Origin: Soonwooa sp032078105
GTDB lineage: Bacteria > Bacteroidota > Bacteroidia > Flavobacteriales > Weeksellaceae
Assembly (NCBI GenBank): GCA_046269235.1
Contig: JBJZOS010000001.1
Location: 597,655 to 661,654 of the forward strand
Direction of reading: 5' to 3'
Length of the DNA: 64,000 nt
Notes under the pieces: model-generated
Databases searched by the model: none
What the model was told of the DNA's origin: nothing
What the model saw: the letters and a program-made list of their open reading frames with translations, nothing else
Shown: piece after piece, positions 1 to 8,906 of the stretch
How positions within the stretch are numbered: position 1 is the stretch's first letter
How the letters are laid out: every line of letters starts with the position of its first letter
Position numbers and translations under genes: made by a program

Positions 1-357
1 CTGAGCCATAATCGATACAAAGATCTGGAAGGCGAACATGTTTTAACGCATAATATGATTAAAGGTCAAGGGAAAATCAGTTTCAAAAAAATAGGTAAAG
101 ACCAATACGAAATGGATGGTTTTCAAGAGTCTGGCAAAAATTATATTAAAATAAAAGGAGCGGGAGAGATGATTTCTAAAAATAATCTGAGATTCGATGG
201 ACGGATAGAACAAAGAATCCAGGATTACGAAAACGGAATGCTCGATGTCAGAAGTGGCAAGAAAATCTTTTATACAAAAGATGATGGCAAAAGTTTTAAA
301 TTACACGATGCTGTTAACCAAGCGGGTTTTCCGGATCAAATCTATATAAAATTTTAA
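1..357 (+). CDS. Hypothetical protein, 5' end outside the window
   Basis: The reading frame runs without a stop from the first base to a TAA at 355-357, so 118 codons are visible and the ATG at 55 need not be the start. The visible part is polar and probably beta-rich, with many Lys, Gly and Asp residues and no membrane segment or motif I recognise. It ends three bases before the following hydrolase gene, so the two are probably cotranscribed. Function unknown. Confidence 0.6.
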   Translation: MSHNRYKDLEGEHVLTHNMIKGQGKISFKKIGKDQYEMDGFQESGKNYIKIKGAGEMISKNNLRFDGRIEQRIQDYENGMLDVRSGKKIFYTKDDGKSFKLHDAVNQAGFPDQIYIKF

Positions 358-360
358 AAA

Positions 361-1125
361 ATGCTCAATTACGAAATTTCAGGAAAAGGCAAAGAAACGT
401 TGATTTTACTTCATGGTTTTATGGAGAATTTGACGATTTGGGACGATATGGTGCCGAGTTTGTCCGAGGATTTTCAGTTGGTAAAAGTGGATCTTCCTGG
501 ATTTGGAAAATCAAAACCTACAGTAGAAATACAAACGATGGAATCCATGGCGGAAGATGTTAAAACATTGGTTGAACATTTGGATTTAGAAAAATTCCAT
601 CTTTTAGGACATTCTATGGGCGGTTATATCAGTTTGGCTTTTGCTGAAAAATATCCCGATTTTTTGAAAAGTTTTACTTTGTTTTTCTCAACTTATTTTG
701 AAGATGATGCAGAAAAAAAGAAAATTCGCGAAAAAAGTCTTCGAGTGATTAAAGAGAATTACCAAGCTTATGCGGCTGCTGGGATACCAAATCTTTTTGG
801 TCCCGAAGCTAGAAAATTAAAAAAAGATAAAATAGAACTTGCCAAGCAAATTGCTTATTCTGCGGATATAGAAGGTGTTTTGGCTTGTACGAAAGGAATG
901 ATCCTTCGTCCTGACCGCAAGTCTGTTTTAGAAAATTTTGACGGCAAAATCCTATTGTTGGCGGGAAGATTTGATAACGCTGTTAATGCTACAAAGACGA
1001 TTGCAGAACTTCCAGAACGTGACAATATCAAAGCCTATCTTTTGGATTGTTGACACAACGGACATTGGGAAAAACCAAGCATTTGTACCGAGATTATTAA
1101 TACAGAATTGCTGAATGAAATATAA
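361..1125 (+). pseudogene. Alpha/beta hydrolase gene with premature TGA before the catalytic His
   Basis: The first 230 codons encode an alpha/beta-hydrolase-fold protein. They show an oxyanion-hole HGF motif near residue 18, the nucleophile elbow GHSMGG with Ser85, and an AGRFD strand that could carry the acid residue. A TGA at 1051-1053 ends this reading frame. The same frame continues for 23 codons as HNGHWEKP and onward to a TAA at 1123-1125. In this family the catalytic histidine sits in a motif of the form D-C-G-H-x-G-H-W-E, so the TGA appears to replace the glycine codon directly before that histidine. The restored gene would overlap the next gene by 11 bp, a normal operon spacing, which argues that 1125 is the ancestral end. 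Truncation at 1053 should leave an inactive protein. A sequencing error or readthrough is possible but less likely. Confidence 0.8.
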
Positions 1126-2182
1126 TCTCCCGAATATCACCTCGGTTCGATTTTTTCTAGCCCTGTTGGTGGTTTTGTTTCATGTCATGCAATTTGCTGA
1201 AAAACGCGGTTTTCCGAGCAATACAGATTGGGCGATTCTCAACAAAGGTACAGAAGCTGTTTTTGCATTTTTTTCGTTGAGTGGTTTTTTAATCATCAGA
1301 AACCTTTATCTCGAAAAGTTGAATACTGGAAGTGTGTCTATCAAAGATTTTTATAAACGAAGAATTTTCAGGATTTTCCCTTTGTATTATGCGGTTCTTA
1401 TTTTCGGATTGTTGTATTACAATGTCATTTTGCCCTATTTTGGCTTCGAGATAGAAAGACTTTATTCTTATACTGAAGCGATATTGTTGGGCGGCACTTT
1501 TTTCTCTAATATTCTTAAAACCTATCAGCCAGGCGGCATTATAGAAGTTCTTTGGTCTATTGGTATTGAAGAACAATTTTACATTCTGATTGCCCCTTGT
1601 TTTTTAATTTTCTCTAAAAAGAATATTGTTTGGTTACTCGCTGTTTTTAGTATCGTCTATTTTATATTGTACAACTTTGACGTTATTGAATTTCTGAAGA
1701 AGTATGTGATGTATTTTTATTTCTTTTCAATGAGTGGGCTTTTTGCGATTTTTACCATTCAATATCCGAATTATAAAATCCCGAATTGGATTAAAATATC
1801 GATTTACGCTTTTGTATTATTTTACTTTTTTTCGGATTGGATTTTAGAAAACACGTCAGAATGGATATATCAATTGATAAGTACACTTTTGTTTCCTTTG
1901 ATGATTATTAGTTTAATAAGTCAACCGATTTCTTTTTTAGAAAATAAAACATTAAAATACTTCGGAAAAATCTCTTACGGAATCTACATGCTTCATGCCA
2001 TCGTTATGCAGATTGTAGGATTTATGGTTTTAAAATTTATTCCGTTTGAGGCGATTAATCCAAATCTATTTATCATTAGTTTTACGTTTGCAAATATAAT
2101 TTTGACTTTGATATTTGCTCATATTTCCTATCAATATTTTGAAAAATTTTTCCTGAAATTAGGACATAAAAAAGAGGATTAA
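1115..2182 (+). CDS. Acyltransferase family 3 (OafA-like) membrane protein
   Basis: This is a 355-residue multi-pass membrane protein of the acyltransferase-3 family, which transfers acyl groups to surface sugars such as O-antigen or other glycans. The N-terminus has the family pattern: an S-V-R-F segment entering helix 1, then an F-H pair near residues 22-23 (the conserved His), and a GFLI segment followed by the R-R-I-F-R-I-F-P cytoplasmic motif. Roughly nine to ten hydrophobic helices follow. The start overlaps the restored end of the broken hydrolase by 11 bp. The stop codon lies inside a hairpin shared with the convergent nrnA gene. The substrate cannot be told from sequence. Confidence 0.85.
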   Translation: MKYNLPNITSVRFFLALLVVLFHVMQFAEKRGFPSNTDWAILNKGTEAVFAFFSLSGFLIIRNLYLEKLNTGSVSIKDFYKRRIFRIFPLYYAVLIFGLLYYNVILPYFGFEIERLYSYTEAILLGGTFFSNILKTYQPGGIIEVLWSIGIEEQFYILIAPCFLIFSKKNIVWLLAVFSIVYFILYNFDVIEFLKKYVMYFYFFSMSGLFAIFTIQYPNYKIPNWIKISIYAFVLFYFFSDWILENTSEWIYQLISTLLFPLMIISLISQPISFLENKTLKYFGKISYGIYMLHAIVMQIVGFMVLKFIPFEAINPNLFIISFTFANIILTLIFAHISYQYFEKFFLKLGHKKED

Positions 2183-2195
2183 AAATCCTCTTTTT
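2169..2195. terminator. Bidirectional terminator overlapping two stop codons
   Basis: A 12-bp perfect stem (2169-2180 with 2184-2195) has a 3-nt loop and A/T runs on both outer sides. It contains the TAA stops of both convergent genes (acyltransferase at 2180-2182, nrnA at 2179-2181 on the other strand), so it can terminate transcription in both directions. Confidence 0.8.
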
Positions 2196-3183
2196 CTATT
2201 ATGTTTTTAAAATCTTCAATCGTGTCTTCAATATTTTTGAGATACTTGCCGCCTGATGCATTAATGTGTCCGCCACCATTAAAATACTTTCTAGCAAATT
2301 GATTGGTGTCAACATCATCTTTAGAACGGAATGAGATTTTTATAAAATCTTCATACAAATCTTCCATAAAGAAAGCTGCCATTTTGGTTCCAGCGATGCT
2401 TAAACCATAATTTACGAAACCTTCTGTATCGCCTTTTTCGAAGCCGAGAGATTTTAGCTCTTCCCGTTTTAGCCAAAGTATTGCCACTTTTCCGTCTTTC
2501 ACCACTTCAATTCTTCCCAATACAAGTGATAAAAGATTTAGCCTAGAGATGGTGTTGTTGTCCCAAGTATTGCCACTAATTTTTGTAGGATCAGCACCTT
2601 TTTCGATGAGGTTGGCAACAATTCGGTGGGTTGTCGCACTTGTAGACCGGAATCTAAAACCGCCCGTATCAGTCATTATTCCTGTGTAAAGACATTCTGC
2701 GATATCTTGATTAACCGCATTCTCTTCTCCTAAAGCTTCAATAAAATGATAAACCATCTGGCACGTTGCTGGGACGCTAGAATCGGAATATACAAAATCA
2801 AAATTCTCTGGCATCTGATGATGATCGATAAGAATCTTTTTAGCATGCGATTTTCTTACCCATTCTCCAATAACGCCAGCTCGCGCAGTGGCATTATAAT
2901 CAAGGCAAAATACAACATCTGCATTATATAGAGCTTCTCCCGCTATTTTTCGCTTATACTCGCTGATGACAATTTTCTTTGCATCGGGCATCCACTTTAG
3001 GAATTTTGGAAAATCATTGGGTGTAAGAACTGTTGCTTCAATACCTTTGGTTTTTAAAAAATGATAAAGTCCAAGGCTAGAACCCACCGCATCACCGTCA
3101 GGATTATGATGCGTTGTGATGACAATGTTGTGGTCTGGTGTTAATAGTTTTGTGATATCTAAAAGTTCTTGAGGACTAAACAT
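2179..3183 (-). CDS. nrnA: DHH-family phosphoesterase, NrnA-type nanoRNase / pAp phosphatase
   Basis: The 334-residue protein has the DHH/DHHA1 layout of bifunctional oligoribonuclease/PAP phosphatase NrnA. These enzymes degrade 2-5-mer RNAs and 3'-phosphoadenosine 5'-phosphate in the cytoplasm with Mn2+. Motif I is NPDGDAVGSS near residue 27, a metal-binding Asp lies in CLDYN, the DHH motif appears as IDHHQ, and the C-terminal DHHA1 domain carries GGGHINASGG. The length fits the family. A TAnnTTTG promoter lies about 30 bp upstream. It converges on the acyltransferase gene with a shared terminator. Confidence 0.9.
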   Translation of the reverse strand: MFSPQELLDITKLLTPDHNIVITTHHNPDGDAVGSSLGLYHFLKTKGIEATVLTPNDFPKFLKWMPDAKKIVISEYKRKIAGEALYNADVVFCLDYNATARAGVIGEWVRKSHAKKILIDHHQMPENFDFVYSDSSVPATCQMVYHFIEALGEENAVNQDIAECLYTGIMTDTGGFRFRSTSATTHRIVANLIEKGADPTKISGNTWDNNTISRLNLLSLVLGRIEVVKDGKVAILWLKREELKSLGFEKGDTEGFVNYGLSIAGTKMAAFFMEDLYEDFIKISFRSKDDVDTNQFARKYFNGGGHINASGGKYLKNIEDTIEDFKNIIEKEDF

Positions 3184-3212
3184 GTTTTAAAATTCTATTT
3201 TTTTTGAAGGCT

Positions 3213-3220
3213 CAAATGTA
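3213..3220 (-). promoter_or_regulatory. -7 element of the nrnA promoter
   Basis: Read on the minus strand this is TACATTTG, matching the Bacteroidota -7 consensus TAnnTTTG. It would start transcription near 3206, giving a leader of roughly 23 nt before the nrnA ATG at 3183. I see no clear -33 element. Confidence 0.5.
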
Positions 3221-3291
3221 AGGAAATTTGATGGGATGTCAGAAGTCAGATAGGTTTAGAGTTTAAAATTAGAATTTACATTTAATATCCT

Positions 3292-3299
3292 TAACTTTG
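3292..3299 (+). promoter_or_regulatory. -7 element of the era promoter
   Basis: TAACTTTG matches the Bacteroidota -7 consensus TAnnTTTG and lies 25 bp before the era ATG, so the leader would be about 20 nt. The intergenic region to nrnA therefore holds two divergent promoters. Confidence 0.55.
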
Positions 3300-3324
3300 C
3301 CAATCTTTAAAAGAATTAAATAAA

Positions 3325-4200
3325 ATGCATAGAGCAGGTTTTGTAAATATAGTTGGTAAGCCAAATGCCGGGAAATCTACACTTCTTAATCAATTGATGG
3401 GAGAGAAGTTGGCGATTGTAACACAAAAGGCACAAACCACTAGACATAGAATTTTCGGGATTTATAATGAAGACGATTTACAAATCGTATTCTCTGATAC
3501 GCCAGGTGTTCTCGATCCTAAATATGGACTTCAGGAGAAGATGATGGATTTTGTAAAAGAAAGTCTCCAAGATGCCGATGTTTTCCTTTTCATAGTAGAC
3601 GCAATGGACAAGGAAGAGCCATCAGAATTTTTGGTTGATAAATTAAATAAAATTCCGGTTCCTGTTTTATTGTTGTTAAATAAAGTTGATCTTAGTAACC
3701 AAGCCGAATTGGAAGCAAAAGTGGAATATTGGCATAACAAAATTCCGAAAGCGGAAATATTGCCAGTGTCAGCGCTTAAGGCTTATAATACAGAGTATAT
3801 TCTTCCTAAGTTAAAATCGCTTTTACCAGAAAATCCACCGTATTACGATAAGGATCAATTTACAGATAAGTCAGAACGTTTTTTCGTTAATGAATGTATC
3901 CGTGAAAAAATCCTTTTGAATTATGATAAAGAAATCCCTTATTCTGTAGAAGTTGTCACGGAGATTTTCAAAGAAAAAGAAGGCGTTATCTTGATTGACT
4001 CAATAATCTATGTTGAACGTGACTCTCAAAAAGGAATTATCATAGGTCACAAAGGCGATGCAATAAAGAAAGTTGGGACAGAAGCACGTGTTGATTTGGA
4101 GAAGTTTTTCGGAAAAAAAATACATCTTAATCTTTTTGTAAAAGTTAAAAAAGATTGGCGCAAAAACGAACGCGATCTTAAAAATTTCGGGTATAGATAG
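3325..4200 (+). CDS. era: GTPase Era
   Basis: Era is an essential GTP-binding protein that helps mature 16S rRNA and assemble the 30S subunit. The 291-residue protein shows all expected motifs: G1 GKPNAGKST at 11-19, the G2 effector stretch QKAQTTRHR around 34-42, G3 DTPG at 58-61, G4 NKVD at 119-122 and a G5 SAL. The C-terminal type-II KH domain, which binds the 3' end of 16S rRNA, carries IIIGHKG. Length and start agree with the family. It has its own promoter and is separated from the DoxX gene by 46 bp. Confidence 0.96.
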   Translation: MHRAGFVNIVGKPNAGKSTLLNQLMGEKLAIVTQKAQTTRHRIFGIYNEDDLQIVFSDTPGVLDPKYGLQEKMMDFVKESLQDADVFLFIVDAMDKEEPSEFLVDKLNKIPVPVLLLLNKVDLSNQAELEAKVEYWHNKIPKAEILPVSALKAYNTEYILPKLKSLLPENPPYYDKDQFTDKSERFFVNECIREKILLNYDKEIPYSVEVVTEIFKEKEGVILIDSIIYVERDSQKGIIIGHKGDAIKKVGTEARVDLEKFFGKKIHLNLFVKVKKDWRKNERDLKNFGYR

Positions 4201-4246
4201 GCTTTTTGAAACTTATTTTGTAGATTGACACTAAACATATATAGTA

Positions 4247-4669
4247 ATGAAACTAATTTCTTCCGAAAACAATCCGAGCTTAATAAATATAGCAGCATTA
4301 ATTTTACGTCTTTTTGCAGGAACTTCGATGTTGTCGCACGGTTACCCAAAATTAGAAAAACTAATGTCTAATCATGATATACAGTTTATGGATTTTTTAG
4401 GACTTGGTCCAATCATCACTTTGGTGCTAGTAGTTCTTGCAGAAGTTATATGTTCTGTTTTGATAATTTTAGGGCTTTTAACAAGAGTTGCTAGCTTTAT
4501 TTTAGTAATCACAATGCTAGTTGCCATCTTCGTGGCACATGGTGGCGATCCGTACGCCGTTAAAGAGATGGCGGTACTTTATTTTGTTATGTATCTTGCC
4601 ATCCTTCTCATAGGACCTGGCAAGATTTCTATAGATGAATTATTTACAAAAAAAGAAATTCGTTACTAA
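4247..4669 (+). CDS. DoxX family inner-membrane protein
   Basis: The 140-residue protein has four hydrophobic helices and the DoxX N-terminal pattern (LRLFAGTSMLSHGYPKLE), with further conserved glycines in the GLLTRVAS loop. DoxX-like proteins are small membrane proteins linked in some bacteria to thiosulfate oxidation or redox stress; the exact role here is unknown. The stop codon lies in the loop of the terminator shared with the small gene on the other strand. Confidence 0.85.
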   Translation: MKLISSENNPSLINIAALILRLFAGTSMLSHGYPKLEKLMSNHDIQFMDFLGLGPIITLVLVVLAEVICSVLIILGLLTRVASFILVITMLVAIFVAHGGDPYAVKEMAVLYFVMYLAILLIGPGKISIDELFTKKEIRY

Positions 4670-4683
4670 CTGGTAACGAATTT
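4656..4683. terminator. Bidirectional terminator between the DoxX gene and a small membrane protein gene
   Basis: An 11-bp perfect stem (4656-4666 with 4673-4683) has a 6-nt loop and is flanked by A and T runs. The DoxX stop is inside the loop, and the minus-strand small ORF ends at 4685. Confidence 0.8.
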
Positions 4684-4684
4684 T

Positions 4685-4837
4685 TTATTTCTGGGCACAG
4701 CTTCCAAAAATAGCATCGGCGCCATAATAGAAAACGGCTAGCCAAACCAGACCTTTCGCGGTAAAAAATATCAAACCACCAATACCAACTCTTTTGAACC
4801 AAAGTTTTAGTTTAGAATTTTTGTTCTCGTTTTCCAT
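4685..4837 (-). CDS. Small conserved-looking membrane protein, 50 residues
   Basis: The minus-strand ORF starts with ATG at 4835-4837, encodes 50 residues and stops with TAA at 4685-4687, just past the shared terminator. The product begins with a charged stretch (MENENKNSKLK), then WFKRVGIGGLIFF and a hydrophobic segment rich in Trp, Val and Tyr, so it looks like a single-pass or hairpin inner-membrane peptide. I recall similar short proteins (KRIGIGGLIFF-type) as commonly annotated hypothetical genes in flavobacteria, but this is from memory. Its convergent position with its own terminator supports it as a real gene. Function unknown. Confidence 0.6.
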   Translation of the reverse strand: MENENKNSKLKLWFKRVGIGGLIFFTAKGLVWLAVFYYGADAIFGSCAQK

Positions 4838-5057
4838 GACAATAATTTCTGCAAATGTATAAGATGATTTTCATTTAAACAATATTATTTAGATTTATTA
4901 TAAATAATTTAACAAACACTTGTTAGTTTAGGTTTAATCCCATCATTATTGAGTTTTTGGCCATTTTATATTTAAGTTTCAGGCTTTCGGGACATGATAT
5001 TTGTTAGGATTTGAAAATTATTGTCTATCTTTAACATCAGACAAATCAAAATAAATA

Positions 5058-6605
5058 ATGAATACAAGAGACCAATTTTCAATTCAGAAATCATTGGAAA
5101 ATTTAGGAATCAATGCGACTAACTTAGGAAGTTCTACGGGTGTTGATTTTTTTGCAACAGGAGAAGTTATTAAAAGTCAATCGCCGACAGATGGTCAAGA
5201 GATTGCGAGCGTCACAACAAGTTCTGAAGCAGATTATAATAAAGTTATCGAAAAAGCAGAGAAGGCATTTTTAGAATTTAGAATGATTCCTGCTCCTAAA
5301 AGAGGCGAGATTGTACGTCAATTTGGAGAAAAACTAAGACATTACAAAGACGATTTAGGAAAACTTGTTTCTTACGAAATGGGTAAATCTTTACAGGAAG
5401 GACTTGGTGAAGTGCAAGAAATGATTGATATCTGTGACTTTGCAGTTGGATTATCCAGACAGCTTCATGGCTTTACGATGCATTCAGAAAGACCTGGACA
5501 TCGTATGTACGAGCAATATCATCCACTAGGTGTAGTTGGTATCATTTCGGCTTTTAATTTTCCAGTTGCAGTGTGGAGTTGGAATACTACGCTTGCGTGG
5601 ATTGCAGGAAATGTCTGTATCTGGAAACCTTCAGAAAAAACGCCTCTATGTGCGATTGCTTGTCAAAATATTATCGCAGAAGTTATCAAAGAAAACAATT
5701 TGCCAGAAGGAATTTCTAACCTTATCGTTGCAGATCATGTAATTGGTGACAAAATGGTGAATGATAAAAAAGTCGCTCTTATTTCTTTCACGGGATCAAC
5801 AAGAGTTGGTCGCGAGGTTAACAAAAATGTGGCAGCACGTTTCGGGAAAAGTATTTTAGAATTGGGTGGAAACAACGCAATTATTATCTCTAACCAAGCC
5901 GATTTGGATATGAGTATTATTGGTGCTGTTTTTGGCGCTGTTGGTACAGCTGGGCAACGTTGTACATCAACAAGACGATTAATCATTCAGGAAGATGTTT
6001 ATGATGAAGTTAAAAACAGATTGGTTAAAGCTTATGGACAACTAAAAATCGGAAACCCATTGGATCAGCACAATCATGTGGGACCACTTATCGATAAAGA
6101 TGCCGTAACTCAATATCTTAATTCTATTGAAAAATGCAAGCAAGAAGGCGGCAACTTCGTTGTCGAAGGTGGTGTATTAGAAGGTGTAGGTTATGAAAGC
6201 GGTTGTTATGTAAAACCTTGTATTGCAGAAGTTGAGAATAATTTTGCAATTGTTCAACACGAGACTTTTGCACCGATTTTATATTTAATCAAATACAAAA
6301 CTTTAGACGAAGCTATTGCTTTACAAAATGATGTGCCGCAAGGTTTGAGTTCTGCTATTATGACTCAGAGTCTTAGAGAATCGGAGTTATTCCTTTCCAA
6401 TGCAGGATCAGACTGCGGTATTGCCAATGTTAATATTGGGACGTCTGGCGCCGAGATTGGTGGTGCTTTCGGTGGTGAAAAAGAAACTGGTGGCGGACGC
6501 GAAAGTGGCTCTGACGCTTGGAAGTATTATATGAGACGCCAAACTAATACCATCAATTATTCTACAGGTCTTCCACTAGCACAAGGCATTAAATTCGACT
6601 TGTAA
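5058..6605 (+). CDS. amaB: L-aminoadipate-semialdehyde dehydrogenase (ALDH7 type)
   Basis: The 515-residue NAD(P)-dependent aldehyde dehydrogenase belongs to the ALDH7 (antiquitin) group. Characteristic motifs are FTGSTRVGREV (cofactor binding), ELGGNNAII with the general-base Glu, and GQRCTSTRR with the catalytic Cys. The C-terminal stretch GTSGAEIGGAFGGEKETGGG is also typical of ALDH7. It oxidises 2-aminoadipate 6-semialdehyde (in equilibrium with piperideine-6-carboxylate) to 2-aminoadipate. The next gene encodes lysine 6-aminotransferase, which makes this substrate, and the two are only 54 bp apart. Together they form the first two steps of lysine catabolism. Confidence 0.92.
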   Translation: MNTRDQFSIQKSLENLGINATNLGSSTGVDFFATGEVIKSQSPTDGQEIASVTTSSEADYNKVIEKAEKAFLEFRMIPAPKRGEIVRQFGEKLRHYKDDLGKLVSYEMGKSLQEGLGEVQEMIDICDFAVGLSRQLHGFTMHSERPGHRMYEQYHPLGVVGIISAFNFPVAVWSWNTTLAWIAGNVCIWKPSEKTPLCAIACQNIIAEVIKENNLPEGISNLIVADHVIGDKMVNDKKVALISFTGSTRVGREVNKNVAARFGKSILELGGNNAIIISNQADLDMSIIGAVFGAVGTAGQRCTSTRRLIIQEDVYDEVKNRLVKAYGQLKIGNPLDQHNHVGPLIDKDAVTQYLNSIEKCKQEGGNFVVEGGVLEGVGYESGCYVKPCIAEVENNFAIVQHETFAPILYLIKYKTLDEAIALQNDVPQGLSSAIMTQSLRESELFLSNAGSDCGIANVNIGTSGAEIGGAFGGEKETGGGRESGSDAWKYYMRRQTNTINYSTGLPLAQGIKFDL

Positions 6606-6659
6606 AAACACCAGACTTTAAATTAATAAATATTACCAAATCAAAATATAAAAATTAAT

Positions 6660-7976
6660 ATGAGTACAATTACAGCTAACGAAGTGAAAGAAGTTTTGGG
6701 AAGGCATATTTTGGCTGACGGCTTCGATTTTGTAATGGATTACGAAAAATCGCATGGCTCTTGGATTGTTGACCGTTTGACAGGAAAAGAATATCTCGAT
6801 ATGTTTTCAATGTTTGCTTCGGCGTCTATCGGATACAACCACCCTTATGTTTTGCAAAGAGCAGAATGGCTGGGCAAAATGGCAGTTTATAAGCCAACAC
6901 TTAGTGATGTCTATTTACAAGAATATGCTGACTTTATGGAGGTGTTTGAGCGCGTTGCAATCCCGAAAGAATTAGAGTATTGCTTCTTTATAGAAGGTGG
7001 CGCTCTGGCAGTTGAAAATGCTTTGAAGGCAGCTTTTGACTGGAAAACGAGACGTAACTGGCAAAAAGATATTAAAACGGAAGGAAGTATGGCAATCCAT
7101 TTCAAGCAAGCTTTTCACGGCAGAAGTGGTTATACACTGTGCTTGACAAATACATCGGATCCCCGTAAATATCAATATTTTCCGAAGTTTGAGTGGCCAA
7201 GAATTATCAATCCGAAAATCAATTATCCAATAACTGATGAAGGTATTGAAGAAACAATGAGAAACGAAAGTTTAGCATTGTTAAATATTGAAGAAGCGAT
7301 TTTGACAAATCCTGATAAAGTGGCTTGTATCATTATTGAACCAATCCAAGCGGAAGGCGGCGACAATCATTTCCGTGATGAGTTCTTTATTGAATTAAGA
7401 AGAATCTGTGATGAGAATGACATTCTTTTAATTTTTGATGAGGTACAAACTGGTATCGGAATGACCGGCACAATGTGGGCTTTTCAACAATCGAGCATTA
7501 ATCCAGATATTATTACATTCGGCAAGAAAACGCAAGTTTGCGGCATCCTTGCTAATAAAGACAAAATGAATATGGTAGAGCATCATGTTTTTACAGAAAG
7601 CTCTCGTATTAATTCGACTTTTGGAGGCAACTTTATTGATATGCTACGTTTCCAATTGGTTTTGGAAGTTATTGAGCAAGAGAATTTAATTGAGTATTCA
7701 AAAATAGCAGGAGACTATTTATTAAATGGTCTTAAAACTTTGGAACAGAAATTCCCGGACGACGTTTTTGCAGCAAGAGGTAAAGGATTAATGTGTGCAT
7801 TTGACCTTAAAGATCGCGAAACGAGAAATTGGTTACAGTCAAAACTTTATGATGAAGGTGTAATTATCTTGACTTGTGGAGATCAATCTTTGCGCTTTAG
7901 ACCGCATCTTAACGTCAAAGTGGAGGAGTTGCAAATTGTCTTAGACAAGATTGAGAAAATTTTAACAGAAAAATAA
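6660..7976 (+). CDS. lat: L-lysine 6-aminotransferase
   Basis: This is a 438-residue class-III PLP-dependent aminotransferase. It has the lysine 6-transaminase N-terminal signature (VLGRHILADGFDFVMDYEKS), the PLP-contacting Asp in FDEVQTGIGMTG, and the likely PLP-Schiff-base lysine in ITFGKKTQVCG. The enzyme moves the epsilon-amino group of lysine to 2-oxoglutarate, giving 2-aminoadipate 6-semialdehyde and glutamate. The adjacent upstream aldehyde dehydrogenase consumes that product. In some actinomycetes lat feeds beta-lactam synthesis, but nothing of that kind is nearby, so catabolism is the better reading. Confidence 0.92.
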   Translation: MSTITANEVKEVLGRHILADGFDFVMDYEKSHGSWIVDRLTGKEYLDMFSMFASASIGYNHPYVLQRAEWLGKMAVYKPTLSDVYLQEYADFMEVFERVAIPKELEYCFFIEGGALAVENALKAAFDWKTRRNWQKDIKTEGSMAIHFKQAFHGRSGYTLCLTNTSDPRKYQYFPKFEWPRIINPKINYPITDEGIEETMRNESLALLNIEEAILTNPDKVACIIIEPIQAEGGDNHFRDEFFIELRRICDENDILLIFDEVQTGIGMTGTMWAFQQSSINPDIITFGKKTQVCGILANKDKMNMVEHHVFTESSRINSTFGGNFIDMLRFQLVLEVIEQENLIEYSKIAGDYLLNGLKTLEQKFPDDVFAARGKGLMCAFDLKDRETRNWLQSKLYDEGVIILTCGDQSLRFRPHLNVKVEELQIVLDKIEKILTEK

Positions 7977-8059
7977 TTATAAAATATTTGTTGTTTTGTT
8001 TCTAATTTTGTAATTTTAAGAACAGAAAATTAAATGAAGTTGAATAAAAATTACATTTT

Positions 8060-8287
8060 ATGAATGTTATAACAAAAGTGTCGGTATTCGAAAGCAGTAA
8101 TCAACAGGAGATACAACTAATAAAATCCAAACTAGAAGCCGCTGGGATAGAAAGTGAGGTTGATAACAGTTATTTATCTTTTATGAGTACGCCAACTGCA
8201 ACCAATATGATGTTGAAAGTAGATTTGAGGGAAGAATCCAAAGCTTTCGAAATAATTGATGCTTATTTACAAGAGAACCAAAAATAA
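8060..8287 (+). CDS. DUF2007-type small protein
   Basis: The 75-residue protein fits the DUF2007 (putative signal-transducing protein) pattern. An opening beta-strand with VSVFESSNQQEIQLIKSKLEAAGIES is followed by a variable loop, a second strand (MMLKVDLREES) and a C-terminal helix. The fold resembles a PII-like or ACT-like ferredoxin fold, and the function is unknown. It is transcribed alone and followed by a strong terminator. Confidence 0.75.
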   Translation: MNVITKVSVFESSNQQEIQLIKSKLEAAGIESEVDNSYLSFMSTPTATNMMLKVDLREESKAFEIIDAYLQENQK

Positions 8288-8316
8288 TTTCATATTTTAA
8301 ATTTTACGTTTTACAG

Positions 8317-8349
8317 AAATCGAGGTCCTATATGGGTCTCGATTTTTTT
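8317..8349 (+). terminator. Terminator after the DUF2007 gene
   Basis: A 12-bp stem (8317-8328 with 8334-8345, including two G-T pairs) has a 5-nt loop and is followed by a run of T residues. It fits a Rho-independent terminator for the gene ending at 8287. Confidence 0.85.
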
Positions 8350-8350
8350 T

Positions 8351-8906
8351 TGACATGTTTAAAACTTGTGAAAATTGAAATCCCGTCGCTAAAATTGGAA
8401 ATGATTTTCGTATTTTTTTTTTAAAATGATTAGTAAATGTTTTCAAGACCATAATTTAATTTTGCCTACATGTTTATTATAAAACAAAATTGCTATTATT
8501 TTTTGTTTGGTAATAATTTCTGATTCTAGTTGGTTTGTTGCTAACCAAATTGGATCTTTGGATATCCCGTCGAATAAAAATGATTAATACACCGCCCAAC
8601 AAAAATGCGAAATTAATGAACGTACAGATATTGATAAGTGCGAAAAAACTATTTTAATAAATCAAATAGATGTAGACCAAGCCTTAAGAAGAGAAGTAGA
8701 AAGACATGCATTTGAAAAGTAAGTTTTAGCAATGTTTGTGATTGTTACGGAAATTGTCATATGATTGTCATAAGCCTAATGCTTAGAAAATTAAACAAAT
8801 AACCATAAAATCATTTTCTTTAAAATCGACTGCGTATACTAATACTAATACTAAAATCGAGAATTGATTTACTATATTTCTTAAATTTGTTATAAAGTAT
8901 GACAAG
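8351..8906. other. Gene-poor stretch with a possible ORF remnant
   Basis: I see no complete gene in these roughly 550 bases. A 45-codon open stretch without a start codon runs from 8588 to a TAA at 8720-8722 and reads like a protein C-terminus (ILINQIDVDQALRREVERH). It may be the remnant of a decayed gene but has no recognisable family. The short phrase CCCGTCG occurs twice (near 8383 and 8566) in similar AT-rich surroundings. The 3' part probably holds the promoter of the large surface-protein gene that starts at 8907. Confidence 0.3.

Noticed and set aside
1051..1053. TGA as selenocysteine codon
   Set aside because: The position corresponds to a glycine of a catalytic motif, and there is no obvious downstream SECIS-like stem or reason for Sec here.
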